A program made the position numbers and the translations under genes. A DNA stretch of 64,000 bases, taken from NCBI RefSeq assembly GCF_030269445.1, contig NZ_BSTJ01000005.1, forward strand, positions 1 to 64,000, written 5' to 3'. The notes under the pieces were generated by a model. The model searched no databases and was not told the DNA's origin. It worked only from the letters and a program-made list of their open reading frames with translations. This document shows, piece by piece, positions 1 through 8,296 of the stretch (positions are counted from its first letter, which is position 1; every line of letters begins with the position of its first letter). The stretch is from Actinoallomurus iriomotensis (GTDB lineage Bacteria; Actinomycetota; Actinomycetes; Streptosporangiales; Streptosporangiaceae).

Positions 1-248
1 GTGGCCAGCCGACGCCGCACCCCAATGAAATCCCAGGTCGAAGAGCTCATGAACTGCTGCAACCGCTGATGATCCACACCAAGGCGCTCCGCCATCGGCT
101 GCATCGACTTACGCTGCCCGTCCAGCAGCAAACCCCGCACATACAGCCCACCCGTGGCGCGCTGATCCGACCGCGGCAATCCCGCGAACACCTCAGCCGC
201 GAACTCCTCCAACCGCGACCGGACCGCGGTGATCTCCCCAGACCTCAC
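1..248 (-). CDS. IS701-type transposase, N-terminal fragment cut by window edge
   Basis: The minus strand from GTG at 248 reads without a stop to the left edge, giving about 82 residues. The stretch containing GLYVRGLLLDGQRKSMQPM, followed by ERLGVDHQRLQQFMSSS, matches the start of actinobacterial IS701-family (DDE) transposases. The GTG is preferred because an in-frame TGA lies just upstream of the other readings and a GGTGG ribosome-binding site precedes it. The catalytic core lies outside the window, so it cannot be judged whether the element is intact. The family assignment comes from recognised N-terminal sequence only. Confidence 0.8.
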   Translation of the reverse strand, partial: MRSGEITAVRSRLEEFAAEVFAGLPRSDQRATGGLYVRGLLLDGQRKSMQPMAERLGVDHQRLQQFMSSSTWDFIGVRRRLA

Positions 249-291
249 ACACGATCATCGCCACCAAGATCACAAACGTAACAAAGCACTA

Positions 292-353
292 CTAGAGCCT
301 GTCTCGAAGCCCCGCTGTCCTACTGCGGCGGCGGACGGGGGACTTCGAGACAG
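292..353. repeat. Probable IS end (CTAG) followed by an 11-bp inverted repeat
   Basis: A CTAG at 292-295 lies 44 bases upstream of the transposase start. IS701-family elements are known to insert at YTAR-type targets, so this may be the element boundary. Directly outside it, 299-309 (ctgtctcgaag) and 343-353 (cttcgagacag) form a perfect 11-bp inverted repeat, with further short pairing of the loop (GTCC with GGAC). There is no T-run, so a normal terminator is not evident. It could be a relic end of another mobile element. Confidence 0.4.
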
Positions 354-1176
354 ACCCTGGCGCCTGGTCGTCGGCGAGAGTGGCGCGAAGGCGGGCGAGG
401 GGCGTGGTCCGACGGGGTCGCGTGGCCCACGACCAGGGCGGGCGGGCCCGGCTCTGGAGTGCGGCGGTGGCCGCCGAGCCCCGCCGGCGCGAGGCCGCAC
501 CGGGCGGCGCGTGCGCCCACCGTACGGCCTCGGTCAGCCGGCGGCACGCCCAGCGGGAACTGGTGTCCCGCGTCTGAAGAAGCCGGCCGAAAAGGAGGGT
601 TGGATCGTCCAGCACATCCTGGTTCGCTCGCGTACGTGGGACCCCGGCGGAAACCGCGGGTTCCACGCTGGCCGGCATGGCCGGCACGCCGGCGTTTCCC
701 GACAGCTACGACATGATCCCTAAGCCGGCCGACCAGGACACGGCGACCTGGGAGGTCGTGATCACGGGTTTCGCCGGTTTCCTTCACGGGCGGCTTCCGG
801 CCGCCTTCGGGGCGGAGCGTCATACGTCACCCGCCGGCCTCCTGCCCATGGTGAAGACGCGGCCCGACTTCTGATCCCGGGACGAGACGAGGCTCCTGGT
901 AATCCGGGGTGGGGCCCGTATCGCGCGAGCGCGAGCGCGGTCGACTGGAGCGTGAGGGCACGGGCCTGTCGGCCCGCGCAGGTGATCATGGGCCGGAGTC
1001 TCCGCCGCCAGAAATATTTCCGTGGCGTTTCGGCGGAGTAATGGGGTGTGGAACAACAAATACCCTGGCCAGGGCATATGTCCGGCGACAGGGCGAGTGA
1101 GTTCTCGCTGGCCGTTACCCAAACGTTATGACTTGACTCTCTTGACGGGAGCCGGAAAGACGGCCACCGTCTGCCG
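354..1176. other. Intergenic stretch without a supportable gene
   Basis: This 820-base stretch has several short open frames on both strands. None has a convincing ribosome-binding site, length or recognisable motif. A 12-bp palindrome (ccctggccaggg) lies at 1063-1074 and TTGACT/TTGACG hexamers lie at 1133 and 1142. The latter could be a -35 element for the glucanase gene, but no clear -10 follows. It is probably partly decayed DNA next to the insertion element. Confidence 0.5.
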
Positions 1177-1190
1177 TGAGAGCGCTCTCA
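1177..1190. promoter_or_regulatory. LacI-family-type operator palindrome upstream of the glucanases
   Basis: The 14 bases tgagagcgctctca are a perfect palindrome. They closely resemble CebR/LacI-type operators of actinobacteria (consensus TGGGAGCGCTCCCA), which control genes for polysaccharide breakdown. The site lies 120 bases upstream of the GH64 start, downstream of two TTGAC hexamers. Control by an oligosaccharide-responsive LacI-family repressor encoded elsewhere is inferred; no such gene is in this window. Confidence 0.65.
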
Positions 1191-1309
1191 GCAGCACCCC
1201 GAACCCGCCCGGACGATCCGGCGAGCTCATCCGCCGAATCGCGGCTCCGGCGGCCGCCACCGCCGGAGCCGCGCGTCTCACCTCCCTACCCCAGAAAGGG
1301 AGACGCCAC

Positions 1310-2695
1310 GTGCGACCTACCCTCCGCCCCCCGGCGCGCCGTCGCGCGCCCGCCCACCTCATGGCGATCGCGTCCGCCGCGATCATGCTTCTCGTCGGCT
1401 CCCTCGTGGCCGGCGCCCCGTTCACGGCCGGCGCCCAGGCGCTGTCCGGCGGCACTCCGAAGGCCGCCGCGTGCGGCGGGAGCAACGTCGCGCTGAACCG
1501 GCCGGCGACCGCCTCCTCCACGGAGAACTCCGGTACCCCCGCGTCGGCCGCCGTGGACGGCAACACCGGAACCCGCTGGTCCAGCGCCTTCAGCGACCCG
1601 CAGTGGCTCCAGGTGGACCTCGGCTCCTCCCAGCAGATCTGCCAGGTCACGCTCAACTGGGAGACGGCCTACGCCAAGGCCTTCCAGATCCAGGTCTCCG
1701 ACAACGCGTCCACCTGGACCACCGTCTACAGCACCACGACCGGCACCGGCGGCACCCAGACGCTGAGCGTCAGCGGCACCGGCCGGTACATCCGGATGTA
1801 CGGCACCACGCGCAGCACCCAGTACGGCTACTCGCTGTGGGAGTTCGCGGTCTACTCCGGGAGCACCACGACGCCGCCGCCGGACTCGTTCTGGGGCGAC
1901 ACCAGTGGCATCCCGGCCGCGCACAACGTCCTCGAGCTGAAGATCCTCAACCGGACGAACGGCCACTACCCCGACAGCCAGGTCTACTGGAGCTTCAACG
2001 GGCAGACGCACTCGATCGCCGAGCAGCCCTACTTCGACATGCCCGCCAACTCCGCGGGCCGGATGTACTTCTACCTCGGCTCACCGGACAGCCAGTACCG
2101 GGACTTCATCGAGTTCACCGTCGGGCCGGACGTCTTCAACGGCAACACGACACGCGTCGACGGGTTCGGCCTGAAGCTGGCGCTGCGGCTGCACGCCCAC
2201 GACGGGTACGACACGCAGGTCGGCGAGGACCAGGCGACGTTCGCCGAGGACCGGTCGGCGACGTTCCAGCGGTTCCAGAACGAGGTCCCGACCGAGTTCA
2301 AGCACCTCGCGACGGTACAGGCCCCGTACTACATCCCGGCGCCCGGCAGCGACAGCGCGTTCCGGACGGGCGGGCAGTACGCGAACTACTTCACGAGTTA
2401 CGCCCAGGCGAACGGCGTGAACGAACCCACGTCCAACGTCTTCGGATGCGCGGGCTCGCTCGCCGGCAACCCGAACATGTGCGCCGCGCTCAACCGGCAC
2501 GTCGCCGGGCAGTCGCAGCAGTCGGACCCGAGCCAGTACTACAAGGCCGCGCCGGCCAACTACTACGCCAAGTTCTGGCACGACCACGCGATCAACCACC
2601 TGGCCTACGGCTTCCCCTACGACGACGTCGCCGGCCAGTCCTCGTTCATCTCCCACGGCGACCCGCAGTACCTCCTCGTCGCCGTCGGCTGGTGA
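1310..2695 (+). CDS. Secreted GH64 beta-1,3-glucanase with N-terminal discoidin (F5/8 C) domain
   Basis: The 461-residue protein starts at GTG 1310, seven bases after AAAGGGAG. It opens with an Arg-rich n-region and a long hydrophobic stretch, an export signal of about 45 residues. Next comes an F5/8 type C/CBM32-like domain (about residues 60-185; SSAFSDPQWLQVDLG), a PPP linker, and a catalytic region (about 190-461) of the GH64 laminaripentaose-producing beta-1,3-glucanase type (HDGYDTQVGEDQATFAEDR, ending HGDPQYLLVAVGW). It should cleave fungal or plant beta-1,3-glucan outside the cell. It pairs with the GH16 enzyme 104 bases downstream. The same frame continues upstream to 1022, but that part lacks a start signal and precedes the operator. 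Confidence 0.88.
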   Translation: MRPTLRPPARRRAPAHLMAIASAAIMLLVGSLVAGAPFTAGAQALSGGTPKAAACGGSNVALNRPATASSTENSGTPASAAVDGNTGTRWSSAFSDPQWLQVDLGSSQQICQVTLNWETAYAKAFQIQVSDNASTWTTVYSTTTGTGGTQTLSVSGTGRYIRMYGTTRSTQYGYSLWEFAVYSGSTTTPPPDSFWGDTSGIPAAHNVLELKILNRTNGHYPDSQVYWSFNGQTHSIAEQPYFDMPANSAGRMYFYLGSPDSQYRDFIEFTVGPDVFNGNTTRVDGFGLKLALRLHAHDGYDTQVGEDQATFAEDRSATFQRFQNEVPTEFKHLATVQAPYYIPAPGSDSAFRTGGQYANYFTSYAQANGVNEPTSNVFGCAGSLAGNPNMCAALNRHVAGQSQQSDPSQYYKAAPANYYAKFWHDHAINHLAYGFPYDDVAGQSSFISHGDPQYLLVAVGW

Positions 2696-2752
2696 ACCAC
2701 TCGAACCACGCCTGAGAGCTCCATCGCCCCATCGACCGTCACCCTCGCCACA

Positions 2753-2784
2753 GGGGGCCGTACGGGTGGGTCTGTACGGCCCCC
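2753..2784 (+). terminator. Strong hairpin between the glucanase genes, next to the second gene's RBS
   Basis: Bases 2753-2763 (gggggccgtac) pair perfectly with 2774-2784 (gtacggccccc) around a 10-base loop. No T-run follows. The hairpin ends two bases before the AAAGGAG ribosome-binding site of the GH16 gene. It could act as a partial terminator or attenuator that lowers expression of the second gene, or as a 3' stabiliser of the first message. Which of these applies cannot be read from the sequence. Confidence 0.55.
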
Positions 2785-2799
2785 GCAAAGGAGCACATC

Positions 2800-4179
2800 G
2801 TGTTGTTCGACCGGCAAGACAGGCACCTCCGCGCCTCGTGGGCGCACCGGCTCAAGGTGGGAGCCGGCGCCCTCATCCTCGCCGTCGGCGTGTTCACGCC
2901 CGCCACCGTCGCCGCGAGCGCGCCCGCCGGGGCGGCTCCCGTGCGGCCCGCCGCGGTGCCGGCCCCGCCCGCCGGGTTCACCACCACGTGGAGCGACGAC
3001 TTCACCGGCGCGGCCGGCACCGGCCTGAACACCGGCACGTGGAAGTACGACACCGGTCCCGGCAGCGGTTTCGGCACCGGTGAGATCGAGACGATGACCA
3101 ACAGCACCGCGAACGTCTACCAGGACGGCGCGGGACATCTCGTCCTCAAGGCGCTCCACTCGGGCTCGGACCCGCGCGCCGGCTGGACCTCCGGGCGGGT
3201 CGAGACGCAGGCCGCGACTTTCGGCGCGCCCGCCGGCGGCGTCGTCATGATGCAGGCGTCGATCCAGCAGCCCAACGTGACCACCGCCAACGGGGCCGGC
3301 TACTGGCCGGCGTTCTGGATGCTCGGCTCGACGCTGCGCAGCGGCACGCCGTGGCCGACCTCCGGGGAGGTCGACATCCTGGAGGACATCAACGGCCGCA
3401 GCTCGGTGTTCGGCACCCTGCACTGCGGCACGAACCCCGGCGGGCCCTGCAACGAGTCCACCGGCATCGGCAGCGGCGAGCACGCCTGCCCGGGCTGCCA
3501 GACCGGCTACCACACCTACGCCGTGCAGATCGACCGGTCGGTCTCGCCGGAGCAGATCCGCTGGTACCTCGACGGCACCAACTACTTCACGCTGGCCGCC
3601 AACCGCGTGGACGCCACCACCTGGGCGAACGCCGTCGATCACCCGTTCTTCATCATCTTCGACCTGGCGATGGGCGGCGGGTTCCCCGACGCGTTCGGCG
3701 GCGGGCCCAACTCCTCGACCGTGTCCGGCGCCTCGCTCAACATCGACTACGTCGCGGTCTACAACAAGGCGCCGGGCGGCGGCGGTGGCACGGGGACGAA
3801 CCTGTCGCAGGGGCACTCGACGACCGCCTCGTCCACCGAGGCGCCCGGCACCGCCGCGGCCAACGCCACGGACGGCGACACGGGTTCCCGCTGGTCCAGC
3901 GCGTTCAGCGACCCGCAGTGGCTTCAGGTGGACCTCGGCGCGGTGCATCAGCTCAGCCACGTCGTGCTGAACTGGGAGGCCGCCTACGGCAAGGCGTTCC
4001 AGCTCCAGACGTCCAGTGACGGCACGAACTGGACGACGGTCTACTCGACGACCAGCGGCACCGGGGGAGTGCAGGACCTGAGCGTCTCCGGCTCGGGCCG
4101 GTACGTGCGGATGTACGGCACGCAGCGCGGCACGCCGTACGGCTACTCGCTGTGGGAGTTCCAGGTCTTCGGGACCTGA
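2800..4179 (+). CDS. Secreted GH16 endo-beta-1,3-glucanase (laminarinase) with C-terminal discoidin domain
   Basis: The 459-residue protein starts at GTG 2800, six bases after AAAGGAG. A signal peptide of about 48 residues (hydrophobic core ALILAVGVF, Ala-rich cleavage area) is followed by a GH16 domain (about 55-325). It carries the catalytic motif GEVDILED, in which E190 is the predicted nucleophile, D192 the assisting aspartate and E195 the acid/base. A GGGGG linker leads to an F5/8 type C domain (about 335-459) nearly identical over long stretches to that of the GH64 neighbour. The enzyme should cut internal beta-1,3-glucan bonds, with the discoidin domain binding glycan or cell wall. Family length and motifs are complete. 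Confidence 0.92.
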   Translation: MLFDRQDRHLRASWAHRLKVGAGALILAVGVFTPATVAASAPAGAAPVRPAAVPAPPAGFTTTWSDDFTGAAGTGLNTGTWKYDTGPGSGFGTGEIETMTNSTANVYQDGAGHLVLKALHSGSDPRAGWTSGRVETQAATFGAPAGGVVMMQASIQQPNVTTANGAGYWPAFWMLGSTLRSGTPWPTSGEVDILEDINGRSSVFGTLHCGTNPGGPCNESTGIGSGEHACPGCQTGYHTYAVQIDRSVSPEQIRWYLDGTNYFTLAANRVDATTWANAVDHPFFIIFDLAMGGGFPDAFGGGPNSSTVSGASLNIDYVAVYNKAPGGGGGTGTNLSQGHSTTASSTEAPGTAAANATDGDTGSRWSSAFSDPQWLQVDLGAVHQLSHVVLNWEAAYGKAFQLQTSSDGTNWTTVYSTTSGTGGVQDLSVSGSGRYVRMYGTQRGTPYGYSLWEFQVFGT

Positions 4180-4191
4180 CAGGGGGAGCGG

Positions 4192-4225
4192 GTGGGCCGG
4201 GACACCGTCGGGCGCCCCGGCCCAC
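4192..4225. terminator. Bidirectional terminator hairpin between GH16 gene and htpG
   Basis: Bases 4192-4201 (gtgggccggg) pair with 4216-4225 (cccggcccac), a 10-bp perfect stem with a 14-base loop, in the 51-base gap between two convergent genes. There is no long T-run, as is common for actinobacterial terminators. Confidence 0.65.
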
Positions 4226-4230
4226 GCCGG

Positions 4231-6162
4231 TCACTCCTCGCCCGAGCCCCCGTCGGCGTCCGCGTTCTCGGCGTCCGCCTCGGTGCCGTCCGCGAGCGTC
4301 ATGAGCAGGTCGTTGAGCCGCTCGACGAACTCCGCCGGGTCCTCGATGCGGGCGCCGAGCGTCAGCACCGACTGGCTGTAGAGGACGTGCGCCCAGTCGC
4401 TGAGGCGCTGTTCGTTGCCCTCCCGGTCGAGCCGGCGTACGAGGGGGTGCTCGGGGTTGATCTCCAGGATCGGCCGGCTCGGCATCCCCGAACCCTGCAT
4501 GCGGCGCATGAGGTTCAGCTCGAGGTCCGGCTCGTCCGCGACGATGCAGGCCGGCGAGGTGGTGAGGCGGTTGGTGGTGCGCACGTCGGCCACCTTGTCG
4601 CCGAGGGCCTTCTTCACCCGCTCGATCAGGCCGCTGAGCTCGGTGCCGGCCTTCTCACCCGCCTCCTTCTCGGCCTCGTCCTCCATCGCGCCGAGGTCGG
4701 AGACGCCCTGGGCGACCGACTGGAGCCGCTTGCCCTCGAAGTCGGGCAGGCTCGTCACCAGCCAGTTGTCGATGGCCTGACCCAGCAGCAGCACCTCGAT
4801 GCCCTTCTTGCGGAAGATCTCCAGGTGCGGGCTGCTCTTGGCCGCGGCGGGCGTCGGGGCGATCAGGTAGTAGATCTTGTCCTGGCCCTCCTTCATTCGC
4901 GCGACGTAGTCGCTGAGGGAGGTGTCGGGCTCGTCGGTCGCGGACTTCGTCGTCGTGAACCGCAGCAGTTTGGCGATCTCGTCGCGGTTGGAGAAGTCCT
5001 CGGCCACGCCCTCCTTCAGGACGTCGCCGAACTCGCGCCAGAACCTGGCGTACTTCTCCGGCTCCTTCTCGGCCAGGTCCTTCAGCAGCCGCAGGACCTT
5101 CTTGACCGCGCTGGAGCGGATGTTGTCGACCACCCGGCTGCTCTGGAGGATCTCGCGGGAGACGTTGAGCGGCAGGTCGGCCGAGTCGATGACCCCGCGG
5201 ACGAACCGCAGGTAGTTCGGCATCAGCTGGCCCGTGTCGTCCATGATGAACACCCGCTGGACGTGCAGCTTCACGCCGTGCCGGGCCTCGGGCATCCACA
5301 GGTCGAACGGCGCGGTCGCCGGGATGAACAGCAGCAGGGTGTACTCGTAGGTGCCCTCCATCTTGCTGTGCAGATGGGCGAGCGGGTCGGCGAAGTCGTG
5401 CGCGACGTGCTTGTAGAACTCGTTGTAGTCGGCGTCGTCGATCTCGCTCTTCGGGCGCGCCCACAGCGCGGAGCCGCGGTTGACCACGGTGTCCTCGCCG
5501 GCGTCGTCGCCGCCGTCCTGCGGCATCACGATCGGCAGGCTGATGTGGTCGGAGTACTTCTGGATGATCGTGAGCAGCCGGTGGTGGTTCAGCAGGTCGT
5601 CCTCGCCCTCACGCAGGTGCAGGACGAGTTCGGTGCCGCGCCGTGGCCGCTCGACGGTCTCCAGGGCGTACTCCCCGCGGCCGTCGGACTCCCAGCGCAC
5701 ACCCTCCTCGGCGGACAGCCCGGCGCGGCGGGTGGTCAGCGTCACCCGGTCGGCCACGATGAAGGAGGAGTAGAAGCCGACGCCGAACTGGCCGATGAGC
5801 GTCGCGTCCTTGCGCTGGTCACCGGTCAGCGCCTGGAAGAACTCCCGGGTGCCGGACTTGGCGATGGTGCCGATGTTGTCCATCACCTCCTGCCGGCTCA
5901 TGCCGATGCCGTTGTCGGTGATGGTGATCGTGCGCGCGTCCTTGTCGAAGGCGACATGGATCCGCAGCTCTTCCTCGTCCTCGTCGAGGCCGGGCTCGGT
6001 CAGCTGCGCGAACCGCAACCGGTCGATCGCGTCGGATGCGTTGGAGATCAGCTCCCGCAGGAAGATCTCCTTGTTGCTGTACAGCGAGTGGATCATCAGG
6101 TCGAGAAGCTGGACGACCTCGGCCTGAAAACTGAACCTCTCCTGCTGCGTCGGCGCGCTCAT
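4231..6162 (-). CDS. htpG: HSP90-family chaperone HtpG
   Basis: The 643-residue protein is a full-length bacterial HSP90. The N-terminal GHKL ATPase domain carries ELISNASDAIDRLRF near residue 40, DNGIGMS, GTIAKSGTREFF and the lid sequence GQFGVGFYSSFIVADRV. A middle domain and a C-terminal dimerisation domain follow, ending in an acidic tail. It acts in the cytoplasm as an ATP-dependent chaperone, probably under stress. The ATG at 6162 is preceded by GGAG. The gene is monocistronic, convergent with the glucanase pair and separated by 109 bases from the dehydrogenase operon. No HAIR or CIRCE element was recognised in front of it. Confidence 0.97.
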   Translation of the reverse strand: MSAPTQQERFSFQAEVVQLLDLMIHSLYSNKEIFLRELISNASDAIDRLRFAQLTEPGLDEDEEELRIHVAFDKDARTITITDNGIGMSRQEVMDNIGTIAKSGTREFFQALTGDQRKDATLIGQFGVGFYSSFIVADRVTLTTRRAGLSAEEGVRWESDGRGEYALETVERPRRGTELVLHLREGEDDLLNHHRLLTIIQKYSDHISLPIVMPQDGGDDAGEDTVVNRGSALWARPKSEIDDADYNEFYKHVAHDFADPLAHLHSKMEGTYEYTLLLFIPATAPFDLWMPEARHGVKLHVQRVFIMDDTGQLMPNYLRFVRGVIDSADLPLNVSREILQSSRVVDNIRSSAVKKVLRLLKDLAEKEPEKYARFWREFGDVLKEGVAEDFSNRDEIAKLLRFTTTKSATDEPDTSLSDYVARMKEGQDKIYYLIAPTPAAAKSSPHLEIFRKKGIEVLLLGQAIDNWLVTSLPDFEGKRLQSVAQGVSDLGAMEDEAEKEAGEKAGTELSGLIERVKKALGDKVADVRTTNRLTTSPACIVADEPDLELNLMRRMQGSGMPSRPILEINPEHPLVRRLDREGNEQRLSDWAHVLYSQSVLTLGARIEDPAEFVERLNDLLMTLADGTEADAENADADGGSGEE

Positions 6163-6271
6163 TGGGGTACTCCTGCTCCCTGCGTCAACTCGTCTCCGGC
6201 CCGCGCGACCGGCCGCGCGGCACCGTCCAAAGGCAAGGACTCAGCGTATCGAGATCGGACTCGTTCCCGCG

Positions 6272-8296
6272 TCAGCCGACCAGTTTCGGCGGGGTGATCG
6301 GAAGGTCGCGCACGCGCCGTCCGGTGGCGTGGTGGACGGCGTTGGCGACGGCGGCGGCGGTGCCGACGATGCCGATCTCCCCGACGCCCTTGGCACCCAT
6401 CGGGTTGAGGTGCGGATCCTCCTCCTCGATCCACACCGCGTCGATGTCCTGGACGTCGGCGCAGGCGGCCACGTGGTACTGCGCGAGGTCGTGGTTCAGG
6501 AAGCCGCCGTCCCGCTCGTCCACGATCGTCTGCTCCATCAGGGCCATGCCCATGCCCATCGTCATGCCGCCGACGAACTGCGACCGCGCGAGCTTCGGCT
6601 CGAGGATCCGCCCGGCGGCGAACACGCCGAGCAGCCGGGGCACGCGGACCTCGCCGGTGTCCAGGTCGACCCGTACCTCGGCGAACTGCGCGCCGAACGC
6701 GTGCCGGGAGAAGCCGGTGTCGCCCTCGACGTCCTCGGTGGTGTCGGCGGTGCCGCGCTCACCGTTCTTCAGCAGCGCCTCGCACGCCCGTACGACCGCC
6801 GACCCCCACGAGGCCGTCCCCATCGAACCGCCCGCGAGCGAGGCGCGCGGCAGGGCGCTGTCGCCGACCTCGACGCGCACGCGCTCGGGCGCGGTGCCCA
6901 GGGTCTCGGCCGCGATCCGCGTCAGCACCGTACGGGCGCCCGTGCCGATGTCGGCGGCGGCGATCCGGATGACGAAGTCGCCGTCCTCGACGGTCGCGTC
7001 GGCCGTGGACGCCATCCGCCGGGAGGGATAGGTGGAGGCGGCCACGCCCGTACCGATGAGCCACCGCCCGTCGAGCCGGATGCCGGGCCGGGGGTCGCGC
7101 CCCTCCCAACCGAACCGGCGGGCGCCCTCCCGCAGGCAGGCGACCAGGTTGCGGGAGCTGAACGGCAGGTCGTTCTCCGGGTCGACGTCGGGCTCGTTGC
7201 GTATCCGCAGCTCGATCGGGTCGATGCCGGCGGCGACCGCCAGTTCGTCCATGGCCGACTCCAGCGCGAACATCCCGGGACACTCGCCCGGCGCGCGCAT
7301 CCACGACGGCGTGGGCACGTCGAGGCGCACGAGCCGGTGGGTCGTCCGGCGGTTCGGCGCCGCGTACATGACCCGCGTCGGGGCCGCGGTCTGCTCGGCG
7401 AACTCCATGAGCGTCGAGGACTGTTCGACGGCCTCGTGGCTGATCGCGGTCAGCCGACCCTCGGCGTCCGCGCCGAGCCGGACGCGCTGGATGGTGGGCG
7501 TACGGTAACCCGTGAGGTCGTACATCTGCTGCCGGGTCAGCGCCAGCTTCACCGGGCGCCCGGCGGCCCGCGCCGCGAGCGCCGCGAGGATGGCGTTCGG
7601 GCGCGTGGTGCCCTTGGACCCGAAGCCGCCTCCGACGTGCGGCGCGACCACCCGTACCCGCTCCGGCGGCAGGCCGAGCACCTCCGCGATCGTGTCGCGG
7701 TCGTCGGCGGCGCCCTGGGTCGAGTCGTACAGCGTCAGGTCGCCGTTCTCCTCCCAGACGGCCATCGTGGCGTGCGGTTCCATCGGGTTGTTGTGCAATG
7801 TGGGCGTCGTGTAGGTCGCGTCGACGGTGACCGCCGCCTCGGCGAACCCGGCCTCGACGTCGCCCCGCCGGGTCTCGGCCGGCATCCCCGGGTTGACCTT
7901 CTCCGGGGTGTAGAGACCGGGATGGTCCGCCCGCAGCAGCACGTCGTGCGGCTCGGCGTCGTAGCCGATCCGCACCCCGTGTTCGGCCGCCTCCCGTGCC
8001 GTCTCCGGCGCGCGCGCGACGACCGCCGCGACGAGCTGCCCGCGGTAGGCCACCTGGTCGCTCTGGAACAGCGCGAGCTCGGCGTCCTCCCGCGAGCCGA
8101 GCGCGGGCGGCTCCGCGCAGGACAGCACGGCCAGCACCCCCGGTGTCGCGAGGGCGTCGGTGGCGTCGACCGAGAGGATCCGCCCGCGGGTCACCGCCGC
8201 CTGGACGGGGTGGACGTACGCGACGTCCTCGGCCGGGTACTCGAACGCGTACCGCGCCCGGCCGGTGACCTTGTCGCGTCCCTCGACGCGGTTCAC
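6272..8296 (-). CDS. Molybdopterin-binding subunit, xanthine dehydrogenase/aldehyde oxidoreductase family
   Basis: This is the 674-residue large subunit of a three-subunit molybdenum hydroxylase of the YagTSR/PaoABC type. It begins (V)NRVEGRDKVTGRARYAFE. It holds the Moco-binding signatures GGGFGSKG and the region around APGECPGMFALESAMDELA, and ends with GVGEIGIVG, in which E640 is the expected catalytic base. The GTG start at 8296 overlaps the TGA of the FAD subunit gene (GTGA), so the two are translationally coupled; an upstream extension of the frame has no role. Substrates are probably aldehydes or N-heterocycles. modA and a Mop gene nearby fit the molybdenum need. Confidence 0.92.
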   Translation of the reverse strand: MNRVEGRDKVTGRARYAFEYPAEDVAYVHPVQAAVTRGRILSVDATDALATPGVLAVLSCAEPPALGSREDAELALFQSDQVAYRGQLVAAVVARAPETAREAAEHGVRIGYDAEPHDVLLRADHPGLYTPEKVNPGMPAETRRGDVEAGFAEAAVTVDATYTTPTLHNNPMEPHATMAVWEENGDLTLYDSTQGAADDRDTIAEVLGLPPERVRVVAPHVGGGFGSKGTTRPNAILAALAARAAGRPVKLALTRQQMYDLTGYRTPTIQRVRLGADAEGRLTAISHEAVEQSSTLMEFAEQTAAPTRVMYAAPNRRTTHRLVRLDVPTPSWMRAPGECPGMFALESAMDELAVAAGIDPIELRIRNEPDVDPENDLPFSSRNLVACLREGARRFGWEGRDPRPGIRLDGRWLIGTGVAASTYPSRRMASTADATVEDGDFVIRIAAADIGTGARTVLTRIAAETLGTAPERVRVEVGDSALPRASLAGGSMGTASWGSAVVRACEALLKNGERGTADTTEDVEGDTGFSRHAFGAQFAEVRVDLDTGEVRVPRLLGVFAAGRILEPKLARSQFVGGMTMGMGMALMEQTIVDERDGGFLNHDLAQYHVAACADVQDIDAVWIEEEDPHLNPMGAKGVGEIGIVGTAAAVANAVHHATGRRVRDLPITPPKLVG

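Noticed and set aside
677-874. 65-codon frame in the left intergenic stretch
   Set aside because: No ribosome-binding site, no known motif and no supporting neighbour; kept as uncharacterised intergenic DNA.
4192-6297. Long open frame on the plus strand opposite htpG (about 700 codons)
   Set aside because: High G+C keeps the opposite strand open. The minus strand encodes a complete HtpG with all motifs, and the plus frame has no recognisable features.
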